From Orbilia blumenaviensis (taxonomy: Eukaryota; Ascomycota; Orbiliomycetes; Orbiliales; Orbiliaceae), in contig JAVHNS010000016.1 of NCBI GenBank assembly GCA_036872755.1, forward strand, positions 682,001 through 746,000: DNA of 64,000 nucleotides. Reading direction: 5' to 3'. Position 1 is the first letter of the stretch, and each line of letters starts with the position of its first letter. The notes beneath the pieces are model-generated. The model made no database searches and was not told where the DNA came from. It saw only the letters and a program-made list of their open reading frames with translations. Made by a program: the position numbers and the translations under genes. This document shows, in pieces, positions 14,391-26,168 of the stretch.

Positions 14391-15518
14391 GACCATTAGG
14401 GAAAAACAAATTTGCACATATACTCGCATGCCTTAGTGAATTTCGATGTTCTAGTGAACTTTAAAAAAAATGGGGAAATTATAATGTGCTTTTGGGCCTT
14501 ATAATTACTTAATTAATGCTCTGTTTGTATATAAGTTATTTAGATTTTTGGTTTTCTTATAAGGATACTTATTAATACTTTTATCTCAAGTACCACTACA
14601 CTTTCTATTGCTAACGTGTTATGAAGGAAGTGGTTACTGGCCGAGAGCCAGTCGGTTCGAAGCTCGCGTAACGCTACAAGGTAGTACGGTGTAGTTGGTG
14701 GAAGTATCAGCAGAAATGCTAAGTACCCAAGCAAGTTTACGTAACCATACTGCGCCATCGAAATATTATCTGGTAATTCGGACATAGATATCTTATTTTC
14801 CACTCATTGTATCCCGGTTTATCAATTCAGGCACAATGTTAAAACCGCCAGGCAGTTAAAATAAGAATATTGTGAGCCCTAAGATTACTAACTCATCTTC
14901 TGAGATGGTGGAAGTGGTAGTGTATTAAACTCAGGTTTTGGCTCCTATAGATCTTAAGAGCTGGTATACCGGTAGGTATCGCATTGGTAGCATAGCATGT
15001 TTACGCGACGTACTCAGAAATCCTTAAAAGCAACCAAGGTTGTATTTTAGCATATTTTCTCTTTCTATCTCATGCACGCGGTTAAAGAGTAGAGGGTCCG
15101 CATTGGTAGGAGGGAATTTGAGAATAAACAGACCAAACCTGGTCTCGTTGACCAAACCCAAACGCTCCCAAGTATTCCCGATTAATTGGTGTCTGAGGTT
15201 GCCCAATACGGGCACGAAGCTAGAAGCCTGTAAGTCCGAATGATGTTGTTAATTACTTGCGTTGTCCTGTGTCTTTTTGGGGCCTTCTCGGTTAAGCTTC
15301 CAAATTAGGCAACCAACGCAACATTGCATGTTTCCTGCGTCCACCAGTCAGCGACTTCCTAGCTCGAGCTAGATCCAGAGCCAATATCTTATGGGTAGTT
15401 ATTGCATCAACCAAGTCTCATAACGTCACTTACCACCAATAATCTACACGAATTCCACCAAAACAGATCTCGGAGGAACAAATATTTGATATTGCTTTTC
15501 TAGATTTCTAGATTCAAA
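14391..15518. other. intergenic, edge of the AT-rich block
   Basis: Composition is normal, and only short open stretches on both strands overlap each other. I see no gene. A GGTTCGAAGC string near 14651 recalls a tRNA T-loop but has no matching stems. The last part is the probable promoter and 5' leader of the HD-domain gene. Confidence 0.6.
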
Positions 15519-16465
15519 ATGCCAACAGAGGATTCCGCGACTACAGCTCCAGCGAGACAGCTGACAAAATCTGACCAGGCCTTGATTCCGACCTTACTAT
15601 CAGAAACACACGCGTTTGCAAAGGCCTATATGGCTCGCTATGACAGTTCACATGATTTTTCTCATGTCCTCCGAGTCCTCAACTTGGCACTCCATATCGC
15701 CCAGGCGGAACAGAAGCGTCTTCAATCAGTCGCCTTAGTGGCCCCCCCAGCAACAAAAGTGGCACCATTGTATGATACCACAATTGTTACACTCGCGGCA
15801 TTACTGCACGATGTTGGTGACAAGAAATATATTAAAGAAGGGGAAAATAACGACGAATTCCCTGTGAAGACATTTTTAGTGGGATGCGGTGCAAGCGAAG
15901 CCTTAGGCGAACGAGTGCAAACCATTGTCGACGGGGTTAGCTATTCCAAAGAAATTAAAGATCCTCAGAGGGTGTTGGATTTGATTAACTCCTACCCTGA
16001 GTTGGTTAGTACAGAAATTAGACATATAACAAGCCAGCTCACGGAGGGATAGCTGAAATCCAATCTTTTCGGAACGAATAGGCAGTAGTACAGGACGCAG
16101 ACCGCCTTGATGCCATCGGGGCTGTCGGGATCGGGAGAACCTTCACTTTCGCTGGGGCAAAGGGAAGCGGGGGGGCCGGAATGGAGAATGTCCTGAAACA
16201 TTTTGAGGAGAAGCTGTTAAGATTGGGTTCTATGATGAAAACTAAAACGGGAAGTGAGATGGCAGAGAAAAGGGTACAAGTGCTCAGGGAATTTGAGCGC
16301 TGTTGGTATGTGATATGCCTTCCTCGTGATGTCACGATACCTTGGGACGGGGTGCAAGATATCCATGGTAAGGTCATACATTACGAAACATCGCTAACTT
16401 GCAAAACTACATATAGGCTCGAGGAAAAGAGTATAGCAGGTGGCGTCGAGGTATCTTCAGAGTAA
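15519..16465 (+). CDS. HD-domain metal-dependent phosphohydrolase
   Basis: The predicted protein has 252 residues in three exons: 15519-16004, 16082-16305 and 16417-16465. Introns are GTTAGT...ATAG (77 bp) and GTATGT...ATAG (111 bp), and phases match. The N-terminal region has DSSHDFSHVLRV (residues 42-53), followed by the diagnostic HD pair in ALLHDVGDKKY (H97, D98). After splicing, AVVQDADRLDAIGAVGIGR (from 163) supplies the second conserved Asp, and the tail is EFERCWLEEK. This is the YpgQ/YedJ-like HD family of small soluble, divalent-metal-dependent phosphohydrolases. The natural substrate is not known to me; nucleotides are a reasonable guess for the family. Length and motif order fit a complete enzyme. 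It ends tail-to-tail with the receptor gene. Confidence 0.88.
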
Positions 16466-16795
16466 TCACGGTATTTATAGACCCTCAGGCTTGTGTAGCA
16501 GTTTTCCTTGTGTATAAGATAAATATCTATCGAGAATTGAAGAATATCTTAGAAATGATAAGAAGAATAATACCAAACATATCCAAGCCATAGTTGATGG
16601 GTATCCATAAAGATCGTTATGTAGTAAAGAAAAGTAGACATGAAATGCCGCAGTATAGTGCCCGCGATAAAACTCCAGAACCAAAATGCATGTCCATACC
16701 CTGAAACAATGCTAAACCTGCATCCATGTAAACGGCTCCAAAACTCAAAATACGCAGCAGTCGAACAAAAAAAAAGGATATATATGTACAGAAAT
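16466..16795. other. tail-to-tail intergenic spacer
   Basis: This is the 330-bp 3' region shared by the HD-domain gene (+) and the receptor gene (-). It contains an A-run near 16768. Only short overlapping open stretches occur, and nothing suggests a separate gene. Confidence 0.6.
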
Positions 16796-18685
16796 CTATA
16801 TTTGCCTCTTCATTTCCCTTTCTAACAAGCGTCGTTGCTGAGCTCGTACTCTCTGCCGGAGTCGGATTTCTTCGACGTCCCCTTTCAAGTAATCAATACT
16901 ATCACCACTGTTGTTTTTACTAATCGCAACCCCACCGAGTGCAAGATTCGCCTCAGAACCTGAGTCATCCGCCGCCTCATTCATGCTCAATTCATAATCG
17001 GAACGTAAGTCCGTCCAGTGAGTGACCGTTGTTGCTCGCTTCCCGTCATCACGCCTAAGCGGACTCGGGTTCTGTGGCAAAGATGGTTGTGGTTCGTCGT
17101 TCTCGTCTAGTGATACTCTGCTATCGAAGAAAAAGGTCTGGTGCCCTTCGTCATCTAATTTATTGTTCGCCTCAATAACCGTCGTTGTGGTGGTTGTAGC
17201 GAGAGGATTCGACAAAACAACCATGGGAATTTCAGGACCACCAACGTAGTCGGATTTATAGCCCAGTGCTTTTGTCTCTACAACCTCACTGACGATCTCT
17301 GTCTGCACGTTGATACCCTTGCCGAAAGTGAAGTTATCTTGGACTCCCTGCGGTAAACCGCCTAGATCGCCTATCTCCGGGTCGTTGGGGTCTTGAATGG
17401 TTCCGTTTCCAATAACGGTACCACCGATAGTGCTGTTCATCCTCTCTCCTCTCCAAACATGATATGCTCGCTGTAACGATGGGTCCATGACTGCGATCAA
17501 AGCATAAAATATTCCACGAGCACCATATAAAGCATAGTAAACAGCGTACAAGGCATAATCGCCGCGTGAATAAATGCCTGAGAGAATACTGATCCGAATA
17601 TCGGCGATCGTAATGACGAGGTTCAAAATAATCATCACTGCAGGGTAAAGTGAGATTCGAAGAATGATGCTTCGGAACTCTTGATTTGAAAGGAGTGATT
17701 TCTGTGCATTGCGGGTGGCGCTGAGGTTTGTGCTGTCGCGATTATCCGGGGATGACGAGCGATTGGTCGAGGTTGTAATATTTGCGTTCGGGGATGGCTT
17801 GTTTTGCGTGAGCACATTGAGAGCAGTAAACTATATGTCATTTGTATTTAGTATACTATGATTATGGTTTTGCAAGATAGGTGTAGGAATAAATATTGTT
17901 AGCGTACCTTGTGCCTATAGAGGTGGAAGACCGTTGTACAACAGCATGTGCAAGTTATAAGCACCGCTAACAAAATCCAAAGAAGTTGGGTCGAGATTTG
18001 CCATATCACTACAGTAGGTCAAACGTTAGTCAGCCCCGATACGACCACTTCTTCGACCTAATGCCATTGGACCTAGTACTTACAGCGATCTTCATTATTA
18101 TACGAAGTCAGCCAGCAAACACCAATGACTTCATCCCATCCAAATTTTCCTTTGATGAGTGGCGGCAGTGTCGTCCCAAGATTAATTATGATAGTGCCGA
18201 TGATATAGTACTTTTCCATGAAAATACCATTGCATAAATGGACAAGGACGAGTTCAAGGTTGAGTGCGACGCAGGTAATTAGCCAGTTAGTTATACCGAG
18301 CCAGAATTGAATCATCCTAATTACCAAAAACGGAATTAGAAAAAAAGATGCCCCGGATTACTGTGAAATCTTGACAGGGAGCAAGCTCTACAACGGGTAG
18401 TCTTACCAAACACCTGCGACACAGAAGAATCCAGGTTTCACTTCGACGCATATGATATAGCCGATACAGTAGAAGCAACTAGGCGAATCCTGCGCATTAG
18501 TAACTTTGTGTAGCTATGAAGTTTGCATCATGACCAACATACTTTGAAATTAACGAGTAACATATTAATCTAAACGACACACGGTCTAAACACTTCTTCG
18601 ACTCGGGGTTGAGATATAAGACTAATATGAATCCGAGAAGTAGGAGACAGAGGAGTAGCGATACGCCGGCCAGAATAGCGGACAT
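16796..18685 (-). CDS. seven-transmembrane G-protein-coupled receptor-like protein
   Basis: Five exons on the minus strand: 18685-18543 (TM1), 18489-18407, 18316-18084 (TM3-4), 18008-17908 (TM5) and 17830-16796 (TM6-7 and cytoplasmic tail). Recognisable pieces are LDRVSFRLICYSL after TM1, ALNLELVLVH and NGIFMEKYYIIG, and a run of hydrophobic segments totalling seven. The tail of about 230 residues is Ser/Thr- and Asp-rich, typical of regulated receptors. It resembles the fungal cAMP-receptor-like/Git3-like 7TM group; the ligand is unknown. Exons 3-5 join in frame with good splice sites. The exon 1-exon 2 junction does not: the best donor (GTATGT at 18542) and acceptor (CGCAG ending 18490) lead to an in-frame TGA near 18440, so the gene may carry a one-base frameshift in TM2 or use a weak donor (GTTGGT). 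Confidence 0.78.
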
Positions 18686-21600
18686 GTCGTTCTATAAGTT
18701 TAGAATGTAAGTAAAGATGGGTGCTAATATACAGATAACCGTGAGGAAAGGGCTGAGATCTTTTGAGCATACCATCATCTTAATCCTAACCGGAGTTAGC
18801 CATGAAGTTGGAGTGTCCTTGACCATATCCACCGTCCTCGAAACCAGAAATTCTGTGGCTGACGCCATGTTGGATAAACTGCGTTGTGTAAAACCGGTTC
18901 CGAAATTTCCAAAGCTAAGTGCCGCAATCCCAATCCCAAGTTTCGTAGAATCGATAATAAAAAGGCGAAAGATAAAATCCAAAAAGCTGGGAGAATCCAA
19001 ATCAAGATCGAACAAATATTATCTCCCTTTGAAAAGGAGCCTCGGGATTTCGAAGCCAAGTCCGGATCAGAAAAAGCCGAGAAACGTTTATTCTTGACGC
19101 CTTTCAAAGCTGGTAGTTGTCGCCATTATGTCGTTGATCCTTTTTTTTCTATGCAGTTTTAGGCAGTCGGTAGGATTGGGAAACTCGTATTTAGATACCA
19201 CGTCTCACAACTTTGGAAGGAGAGCTTGCTAAAAACCCTCTGGAAAACAGTAAATGGATTTGGCCAGTCCCGAAGATATCGAGCTTAGGGTTCTGAAGGC
19301 GGATCTTTAAAGCATCCCGTAACTTTTGGTCCTGAGCATGCAGGTCGGTTCCTTCCTGTCTGCATGGCAGCTAAGGGTATGCTAATATGCCCCAAATTTC
19401 GGCCTCGCGAGGTACCCTATCGACATGTGCGCAGCTGCTCAGCGAGAGGCTGGTCCATGGACGGACTACAGGGGTAATTCATATTCTCTAATCCTTGCAT
19501 CCCGCGTGGAAGTCCCTGAAAGAAGACATGAAATTCTCGATATTGTTTTCCAATAATATTTTTGGTGGTGTGGGAGATGGCTACTTCTTGTAAACGAACC
19601 TTGTGGCGGAACTTCCCTGGAGCCTGAAGATATCGGCGAAGAGAGATATGCCTGTCGATTGACATGCAAGAGTGGGGCCATGATGGCATACACTGGCCGA
19701 CAGTTCAAACAAGACAGAGTTCTATCTGGATGAAAGCCACAGGTTTCTCCTGCAAGCCAGGGACGACTATCCGTCGATATCTTGTCATATGCATGGATAG
19801 CGCATTTGTGTCCCACTCAGTGGAAGCTCCTTGCTAGGCCCACACTAATAGCAGGACTAGTTAAGAACTGATCGAATCGAAACATGCGTCGAAACACAAT
19901 TTGCAGAAGATTAGCTGTCACAGCGCTGTTGCCTGCAGAGCCTTTATCGTGGAAATCCCAAAGAAGCCACAAAACAGAGGCCGGGTACACGGATTCGCAC
20001 CAGCCCAGATTTAGAAACGTGATTTTTGCCTTCGAGATACAGGCAAGGTCATACTTCGATGAAAATTATGGTTTCGATTGTTTTTGAGAGGAAGCTCGAG
20101 CCCATCGGGGCAACGCGGGTCTCGGAATAACCTCACTTTCGAAAGTTTTCGACTCGTCTGAAGTTTATAATTCAGCTCCCCAACGTGGTTCCTTGCGCCC
20201 TTTGATTGGATATCTCTGAGCTACCGTACCATACTCCGATGTCATTTTCAGGAATATCTCCCGATGCTTTTCCTACTACAACCAGCCGCGGCCGGCTGAG
20301 GATCAATAAAAGTCGCAACTGGAAGCTCAGAAATGCTGATTTCCATATTCGTAATAGCGTTTTTCACCAACCGAAGGCAACCATGTTCGGTGAACCTAGT
20401 CAGGTGGACATGGGTGCCACCCCACCGGTGACTTTTGCCATTGGCTTGCGCATCAGCATGCATTTGGTAGACGTTGATATTTGATATCTCACAGGTTCTG
20501 GCCCACATTAACAGACTCCCTATGAACAGCTTATCGTCTTTTGCATGAACGAGCTGGGATGGACGACCCCAGATTCCACCAATACTAATCCGAACCAAGA
20601 ATCGCACGCGACAGCTGAAAGTTGGAAGCTACGCTATCTTATAATACAGGAGCTGATCCCATCTTAATTATAAACCACAGCTCGGGTGTGCAAGCTATAT
20701 CTGTCCAGCGCAAATGTCTATTTTCGCTTCTCAGATGTCTAGGAATTTGGGACATTGCCACTACTGTAAGGAACTGATAGGACGGCGGCGGGACCGAGGT
20801 TACTATTATGCGGCTGGCGGTCATCACCAAATAGAGAATTGGTAATTTGCGCTGCTTGCCATTGGTAGCCGGTAACCGGACCCGTAGCTTAATAGACTGA
20901 TATCTGCTTAATCCCATGTATGACGACAAGAGTGAGGGCTCACTGAACTCTACTAAGACGGGGTCCCTTGTTCTGATTACCAACAGCTCTCGGTTTTCGC
21001 TTCTTGGTTGTGCATACATACCTGGATACCGGATCTACTTCGCCAATCAACTACTGGCTGAATGTCATGGGTTTCCTGTGTGCCCTGTTTACTGTTCCAC
21101 AAACCGACCACATGACTTTATGGTCGGGCGCAGCGGATGAACATAAATATCGTTGGTCAACGCATATGTATGACCTCGATTTCGGATTCGATTACCTTGG
21201 CTTTGGCTCTCCAATGGTCGGCCTTGTAGTGCATACTGCTCGCTTTCTGAACGTGCAGAATTTCCCTCAATTTGTTGAATGTGATGTACGAATGACGCGG
21301 GAACCGAAAGCGAAAAACATCTTTTAACAGCCTCGAGTCCCTTTTGCAGCTGCAGATCTCCTAATTTGTTCCATTCAGTGTTTGTCTCAAGGCTAGAATC
21401 GAAACAATGATATTAAACCCGCGATGTTTCCTGGTTGCCGTCCGAGCCATGTCTCAGAAGCCTAACCAATCCAAGAACTGGACACCCCACCGTTGGGATT
21501 TTGTACCACATGGCTGCATGGATTATACGTGATTCAGAAGCATGCATGGAAGAAATTTTCCCTCATTTCCAGCTTCCATTGGTCTCAAACTCGTCAACCA

Positions 21601-22216
21601 CCCTCCACGAAGGAATCCAGCGGTTACACTTACCTTGGCTCGCATGTATCTATAGGAGGGGATACAGGTTGGCTTTAGCGAAATTGACCCCCGAAAAAGT
21701 ATCTCATGCTAGAAATACTTGAAGTCGTGGGCGCTGGAATGTGAGCCGTTGGCATTCATAATTCGTGCATGCTGCATGCATCCAAACAACTCGCGCGGGA
21801 TAGGGTTTCCGGCACGTGGTTGGAGATTCTGCTACAAATCTATACCAGTATATACCTGACCGCCACATATTATATTCGAGTATCATACCTCTCAATTTAT
21901 GACTTTAAAGTCTCGCGAAAAAGATTCCAGTAGTATCGAAAGTAGCATTGATCTATAGATGTTTCCAGGAAATATCATTATAGACTAACTCCGAATGATA
22001 GATTGTGCCAGCCGCACAGTAGATTAAAAGCTAATGAAGCTAGCAACAAAAGAAAAATTATTACCAAGAAATCCTGGAGGAAACCCATAAGCGCCAGCTA
22101 CCAGACTGACTCCAAGTTAGCACCCCCATTCGTGTATATACTTCGTAAGTCATTGCTACTGCATGTTCATCTAAGTTCAAGCTAATTAAGCCAATCTCAA
22201 CTATAAAGTTTATAGC
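18686..22216. other. gene-poor stretch of normal composition
   Basis: This is about 3.5 kb between two minus-strand genes. The longest open stretches are 90-126 codons, overlap on opposite strands, and show neither a family motif nor a convincing exon chain. The first 500 bp are probably the receptor's promoter and leader. I recognise no transposase, reverse transcriptase, tRNA or rRNA. It could hold a decayed gene or a non-coding RNA. Confidence 0.5.
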
Positions 22217-24550
22217 TTATTTAGCGCCCCACAATCCCTTGGTGGCGCTGCCAGCGCCGTTGCGCATTTGAATTGGCTTGCTCAAATCCGGATCGTAGCT
22301 ATTGGATTGGATCCACTGGTCCATGACGACGTCGCCCCACTACGTTTAGCGACATGCAAATGTTAGCGATATCTATGTCTTCCAATAAAGCTTAATGTCA
22401 AAGAATTATACGCACCTCGCTCCACTCTCGCCACAAGTTGTCATCCAACTTGCTGACACCTTCACGACGTGCAGCTTTCATGACCTCTCGGGCGACTGCG
22501 ACGCTAGCGTCTCGAACACGCTCGATTCTTGGGTAGATAAGGCCAGCGGCAATTTCCTCGGCGTTCAAGCAGTTCGCCAATGCAACGGCAGACGAGTATA
22601 CCATCTCGTCAGTGATCTTACTTGCCTTAGCAAGGATAGCGCCCTTACCAAGACCGGGGAAAATGTAGACATTGTTGCCCTGACCTGGCTGGTAGCTGAC
22701 TCCACCACCATTGGCTGGGGTATAGGTTGGGAATGGAGAACCGGAAGCAAAGATAACAGTGCCCTCGGTCCAGTCAACAGCTTGCTGGAATGTACATTCA
22801 GCCTTTGACAAAGGATTGCTAAGAGGGAAAAGGATAGGTCGACGGTTAATGCCGCCGGCATCAACAGAAACCTTCAATGCACGGACTACACTCTCGGTGA
22901 AGATACCAAACGTAGCAGCCAAACCAAGGAGGGCGGTTGGGCGGACATATTCGATGACATCTTCAAGAGTCTTGAATTGATGACCGGCATTATCTGTTCG
23001 GGCAAAGAACTTCTTGTGTTCAGCAAGACGGTCGCCACGATCCATTGTGACCAATCCCTTGGTATCAACCAAATAGAACTTAGATTTAGCTTCCATTTCC
23101 GAAAGACCCTGGCGGGTATAGTATTCCATGACTTGTTTGGCAACACCAACACCGGCAGAACCGGCTCCCATGAATACAAGACGTTGGTCTTGAAGGGGAA
23201 CATTTGAAAGTCGGACAGCGTTCATGTATCCGGAAAGAATGACAGCACCGGTTCCCTGAACATCATCGTTGAAAGATTTATATTCATGGCGGTAACGATC
23301 GAGATAGTGGAATGCCTTGTCAGTCTCAAAATCCTCGAACTGGATAATCATATCTGGGTAAACCGAGGCGGCAGCAGCCATGAACTCATCCATGAACTCG
23401 AGGGCCTCTGGCTTAGGGACACGTCTCTGGCGAAGGCCCAGGTAGAGGGGATCACGTAGATTCTCTTCATTTTCAGTGCCGAGATCGAGGACAATTGGGA
23501 GGGTCTTCTCGGGGTCGATACCAGCTGCAGCAACGTAGAGAGCAAGCTTTCCAATCGGAATGCCTACGCCGTTGATTCCAAGATCACCCAGACCGAGAAT
23601 CCTGGATCCGTCAGTGACTACGCAAATTTCGGGGTGAGGATATGGCCAGTTCTTCAGAATGGTGGGTAGGCTGGCGCGCTGCTTGATCGAAATGTATAGG
23701 GCCTCTGGCTTTGTGAAGATAGTGCTATATTGCAAGCAAACATCACCGATCGTAGGAGTGTAGACAATAGGCATGAGTTCCTTCGTGACAAAGTTTAGTT
23801 ATGATCAAAAACCCAGACTCCTTCATTTTGAACACATACCTTCGCATTATCCATCAAAAGTCTATAGAATAAATCGATATTTGTTGACTTGAGGTTGGAG
23901 AGATAGAGATATTTGTCGATTCCTGTTTGTCTGCTGCGGATCATTTTCATCGCGCGCATACACTGAACAGCTTGAGTTTCCATAACATGCGGCAGAAGCC
24001 CAGTCAAGTTCAACTCCTGTCTATCCTTCGGGCTTGTCGAAGTGCCTATGAATTATCTTAGCCAATATCTAACTATACCCACAATTTGAAACAAACCTCT
24101 ATTGAGAATAGGTTCCCGCAGCAACTGATATCCTTTCTTGTGGCCTTCCAATAGATTCACAGCGGCGGTGAGCTGCTTGACTTCGACAGGTTTTTCTGGG
24201 GCATATCCAGAAAGGACATCGAGTCTAACGGACTCGAGCATTGTGTCGATTATGGCCGAATCAACCGGGTTCGAGAGAGTCTTCATTCTTTGTCTTGCAA
24301 GAGAGACCCTTCTGGCTCTTCCACCTACGTTGTAGTTTCGGGGAGGTGATGTAGGAACTGGTGGGATTGGTACTTCTGGGATATTCTGCAAGCTTGCTCC
24401 TGCAACAGATGTAGCTGGAGACGAGTCTGCGGAGAATATGGTAGGTGCAAGGGGGGTAACGAGGACAGCAGAGCCAGGGGATTCAGCGTATGGACCAGAG
24501 GAATGCGACTTGTCGAAATATGATGTGTCTACAGTCGTCGGAGCTGCCAT
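22217..24550 (-). CDS. NAD(P)-dependent malic enzyme
   Basis: Four exons (24550-24097, 24045-23840, 23780-22416, 22339-22217) give 715 residues, with introns of 51, 59 and 76 bp in consistent phase. The enzyme oxidatively decarboxylates L-malate to pyruvate and CO2, linking the TCA cycle to pyruvate and reducing power. Visible motifs: YTPTIG near residue 227, LGDLGINGVGIPIGK, the metal-binding region QFEDF (about 367) and FNDDVQGTG (about 390), and the Rossmann glycine loop GAGSAGVG (about 425). The conserved region begins near LLREPILNRGTSTSPKDR. The first 100-120 residues are a poorly conserved, Ser/Pro-rich extension that could include a mitochondrial presequence. An in-frame ATG at 24676 would add 42 residues, but that stretch reads like a leader. 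Cofactor preference (NAD or NADP) cannot be read here. Confidence 0.95.
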
Positions 24551-26168
24551 CAGGTTGTCACTATGGAGGACGATCGAGATGGTACTTCGACCGGCCACTG
24601 GAGGCAGAGAGATATTTATGTTATACACGTTTGAGGTGTAAGATGAATACGAATCAGGGTCCGCAGATATACGCACTCGAGACGCCCAACCTCCCGGTTG
24701 TAGCTACTATCGGTTCGCTTATCTTTCCGTGTCTTGGATCGTCTTGGAGTATGCCCGTATCGATATTATGGGGCAAGACCGCAGTGTTCAACGTTGAAGC
24801 GTCGATGTCGCCGGCACTACAAGGATGGCTTGCAGCTTTGGAAAGAGTTTCCCAGAAAAGATATAGTCTATGAATTAATGGAGGGCACCCCGTCTATGAA
24901 TTCCCAAAAGGTCTAAAAGTCTAGTAATACCAAATGGGTTCTATGTTGTTAGTCTAGCTTAAAGAAAGTAAATGGAACCGATCAACGGATTCCTGCCGAC
25001 TAAAAGATCGTTAAGGAGAGGGCTTCGGGGGCTGGTTGGCGATGGTGGCAAGCACGAAGCGGTCTAGATGACGTCGCAACGGTAAAGACTTGAGTTTTGT
25101 CCGTATGGATCTAGTTGGAGGGAGTAGTTCTATGTCCGTAAAGGGCGGAGTATTTCGACTTTATACTCAGCAGCCGACTTGATAAAGGGCGAGCAGACCC
25201 GACCCGTCCTTTCAGCTGAACTGTTTGCGCGCGACATCTTGCCCCCGTTCTACGAATCCCTGGATTGTTTCTTAGACTTGTGAAGCACTTGAAACACGTG
25301 TGGGAATCGTTTCGCCCACACAATTCTGTTCCTTCGAAGCCCCCCTCTTCCTCCTTCCAATATCCCGAGTGAATAGAGGTGGAGAACGTTTGGGCGGTAA
25401 ACATCGAGATGTTGTTGGTCAGGGGGTACGGTTTGGGCCGCCTTAGCGAACAAACCCTGTTCAATCCACCTCTGACCAAGTCGGAGGTGTGCCTCAGATT
25501 TGTATGAGAATTGGGCAAGGATAACCTGCGTAAGAACTTCAACCCTAACCGATGCAGCTGGCAGCGACCCGAACAGCGGAACGAAGCTTCCTGCCTTTGT
25601 TCCAGCCGGAAGGAATGCCAACTGCTGCATGCAGGGACGTCCGGCCAGCTATCAAATCAAGACTGGGCTCCCGAGAACCGTGCTACTCGTTCGTATTCCA
25701 TCGTTATGCCATTGGCTATAGAGCTTGGCCGCTTGGCATCAAGCAATTGATCAAGAACAAGCAAACTTGTCCTGTTGAACACGGTGCCAGGAGAGAGTGC
25801 CACGATCGGAACCCGTCGGCTGCAGTGCATTCCCGGGATCTTCGATCTCGGTCCAGGACAGGAATGAACCATAATGATGTTTCGTCATTTCGAATGACGT
25901 CCTCCCAAAAGCGACACGGGCTGCCCCGCTATCGATAGTGGCGCCTACCGAGTCCAATTAGTAACGTTCCTTTGGCTGACCAAGGGCTGTGGCCAAGAAT
26001 CGTACCGGTTACCAGAGTTGCGGTTCTCATATATGCATATATATGCTTCCGACAGGAGGTTATTCGTAATCTTAATATAAAGTTGCTTCGAAAGATCCGA
26101 TATCTGAAGTGCGGAGCATCGCGTTTTCAACCTTTTTAAACATTTCAACACAAAAAAAAGTCCCCAAC
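24551..26168. promoter_or_regulatory. divergent intergenic region with two CRE-like boxes
   Basis: This 1.6 kb spacer separates the malic enzyme (-) from the epoxide hydrolase (+) and must contain both promoters. Two TGACGTC boxes, the core bound by ATF/CREB-type bZIP factors, occur at 25069-25075 and 25895-25901. Open stretches of 126-143 codons at 25111-25630 (-) overlap in two frames and match nothing I know, so I do not call them genes. An AT-rich patch precedes the epoxide hydrolase start. Confidence 0.4.

Noticed and set aside
14640..14720. GGTTCGAAGC string resembling a tRNA T-arm
   Set aside because: Flanking bases do not pair into a T-stem, and no D-arm, anticodon arm or acceptor stem can be placed.
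25111..25630. Two overlapping minus-strand frames of 126-143 codons
   Set aside because: They overlap in different frames within a divergent promoter and neither has a recognisable domain or exon structure.
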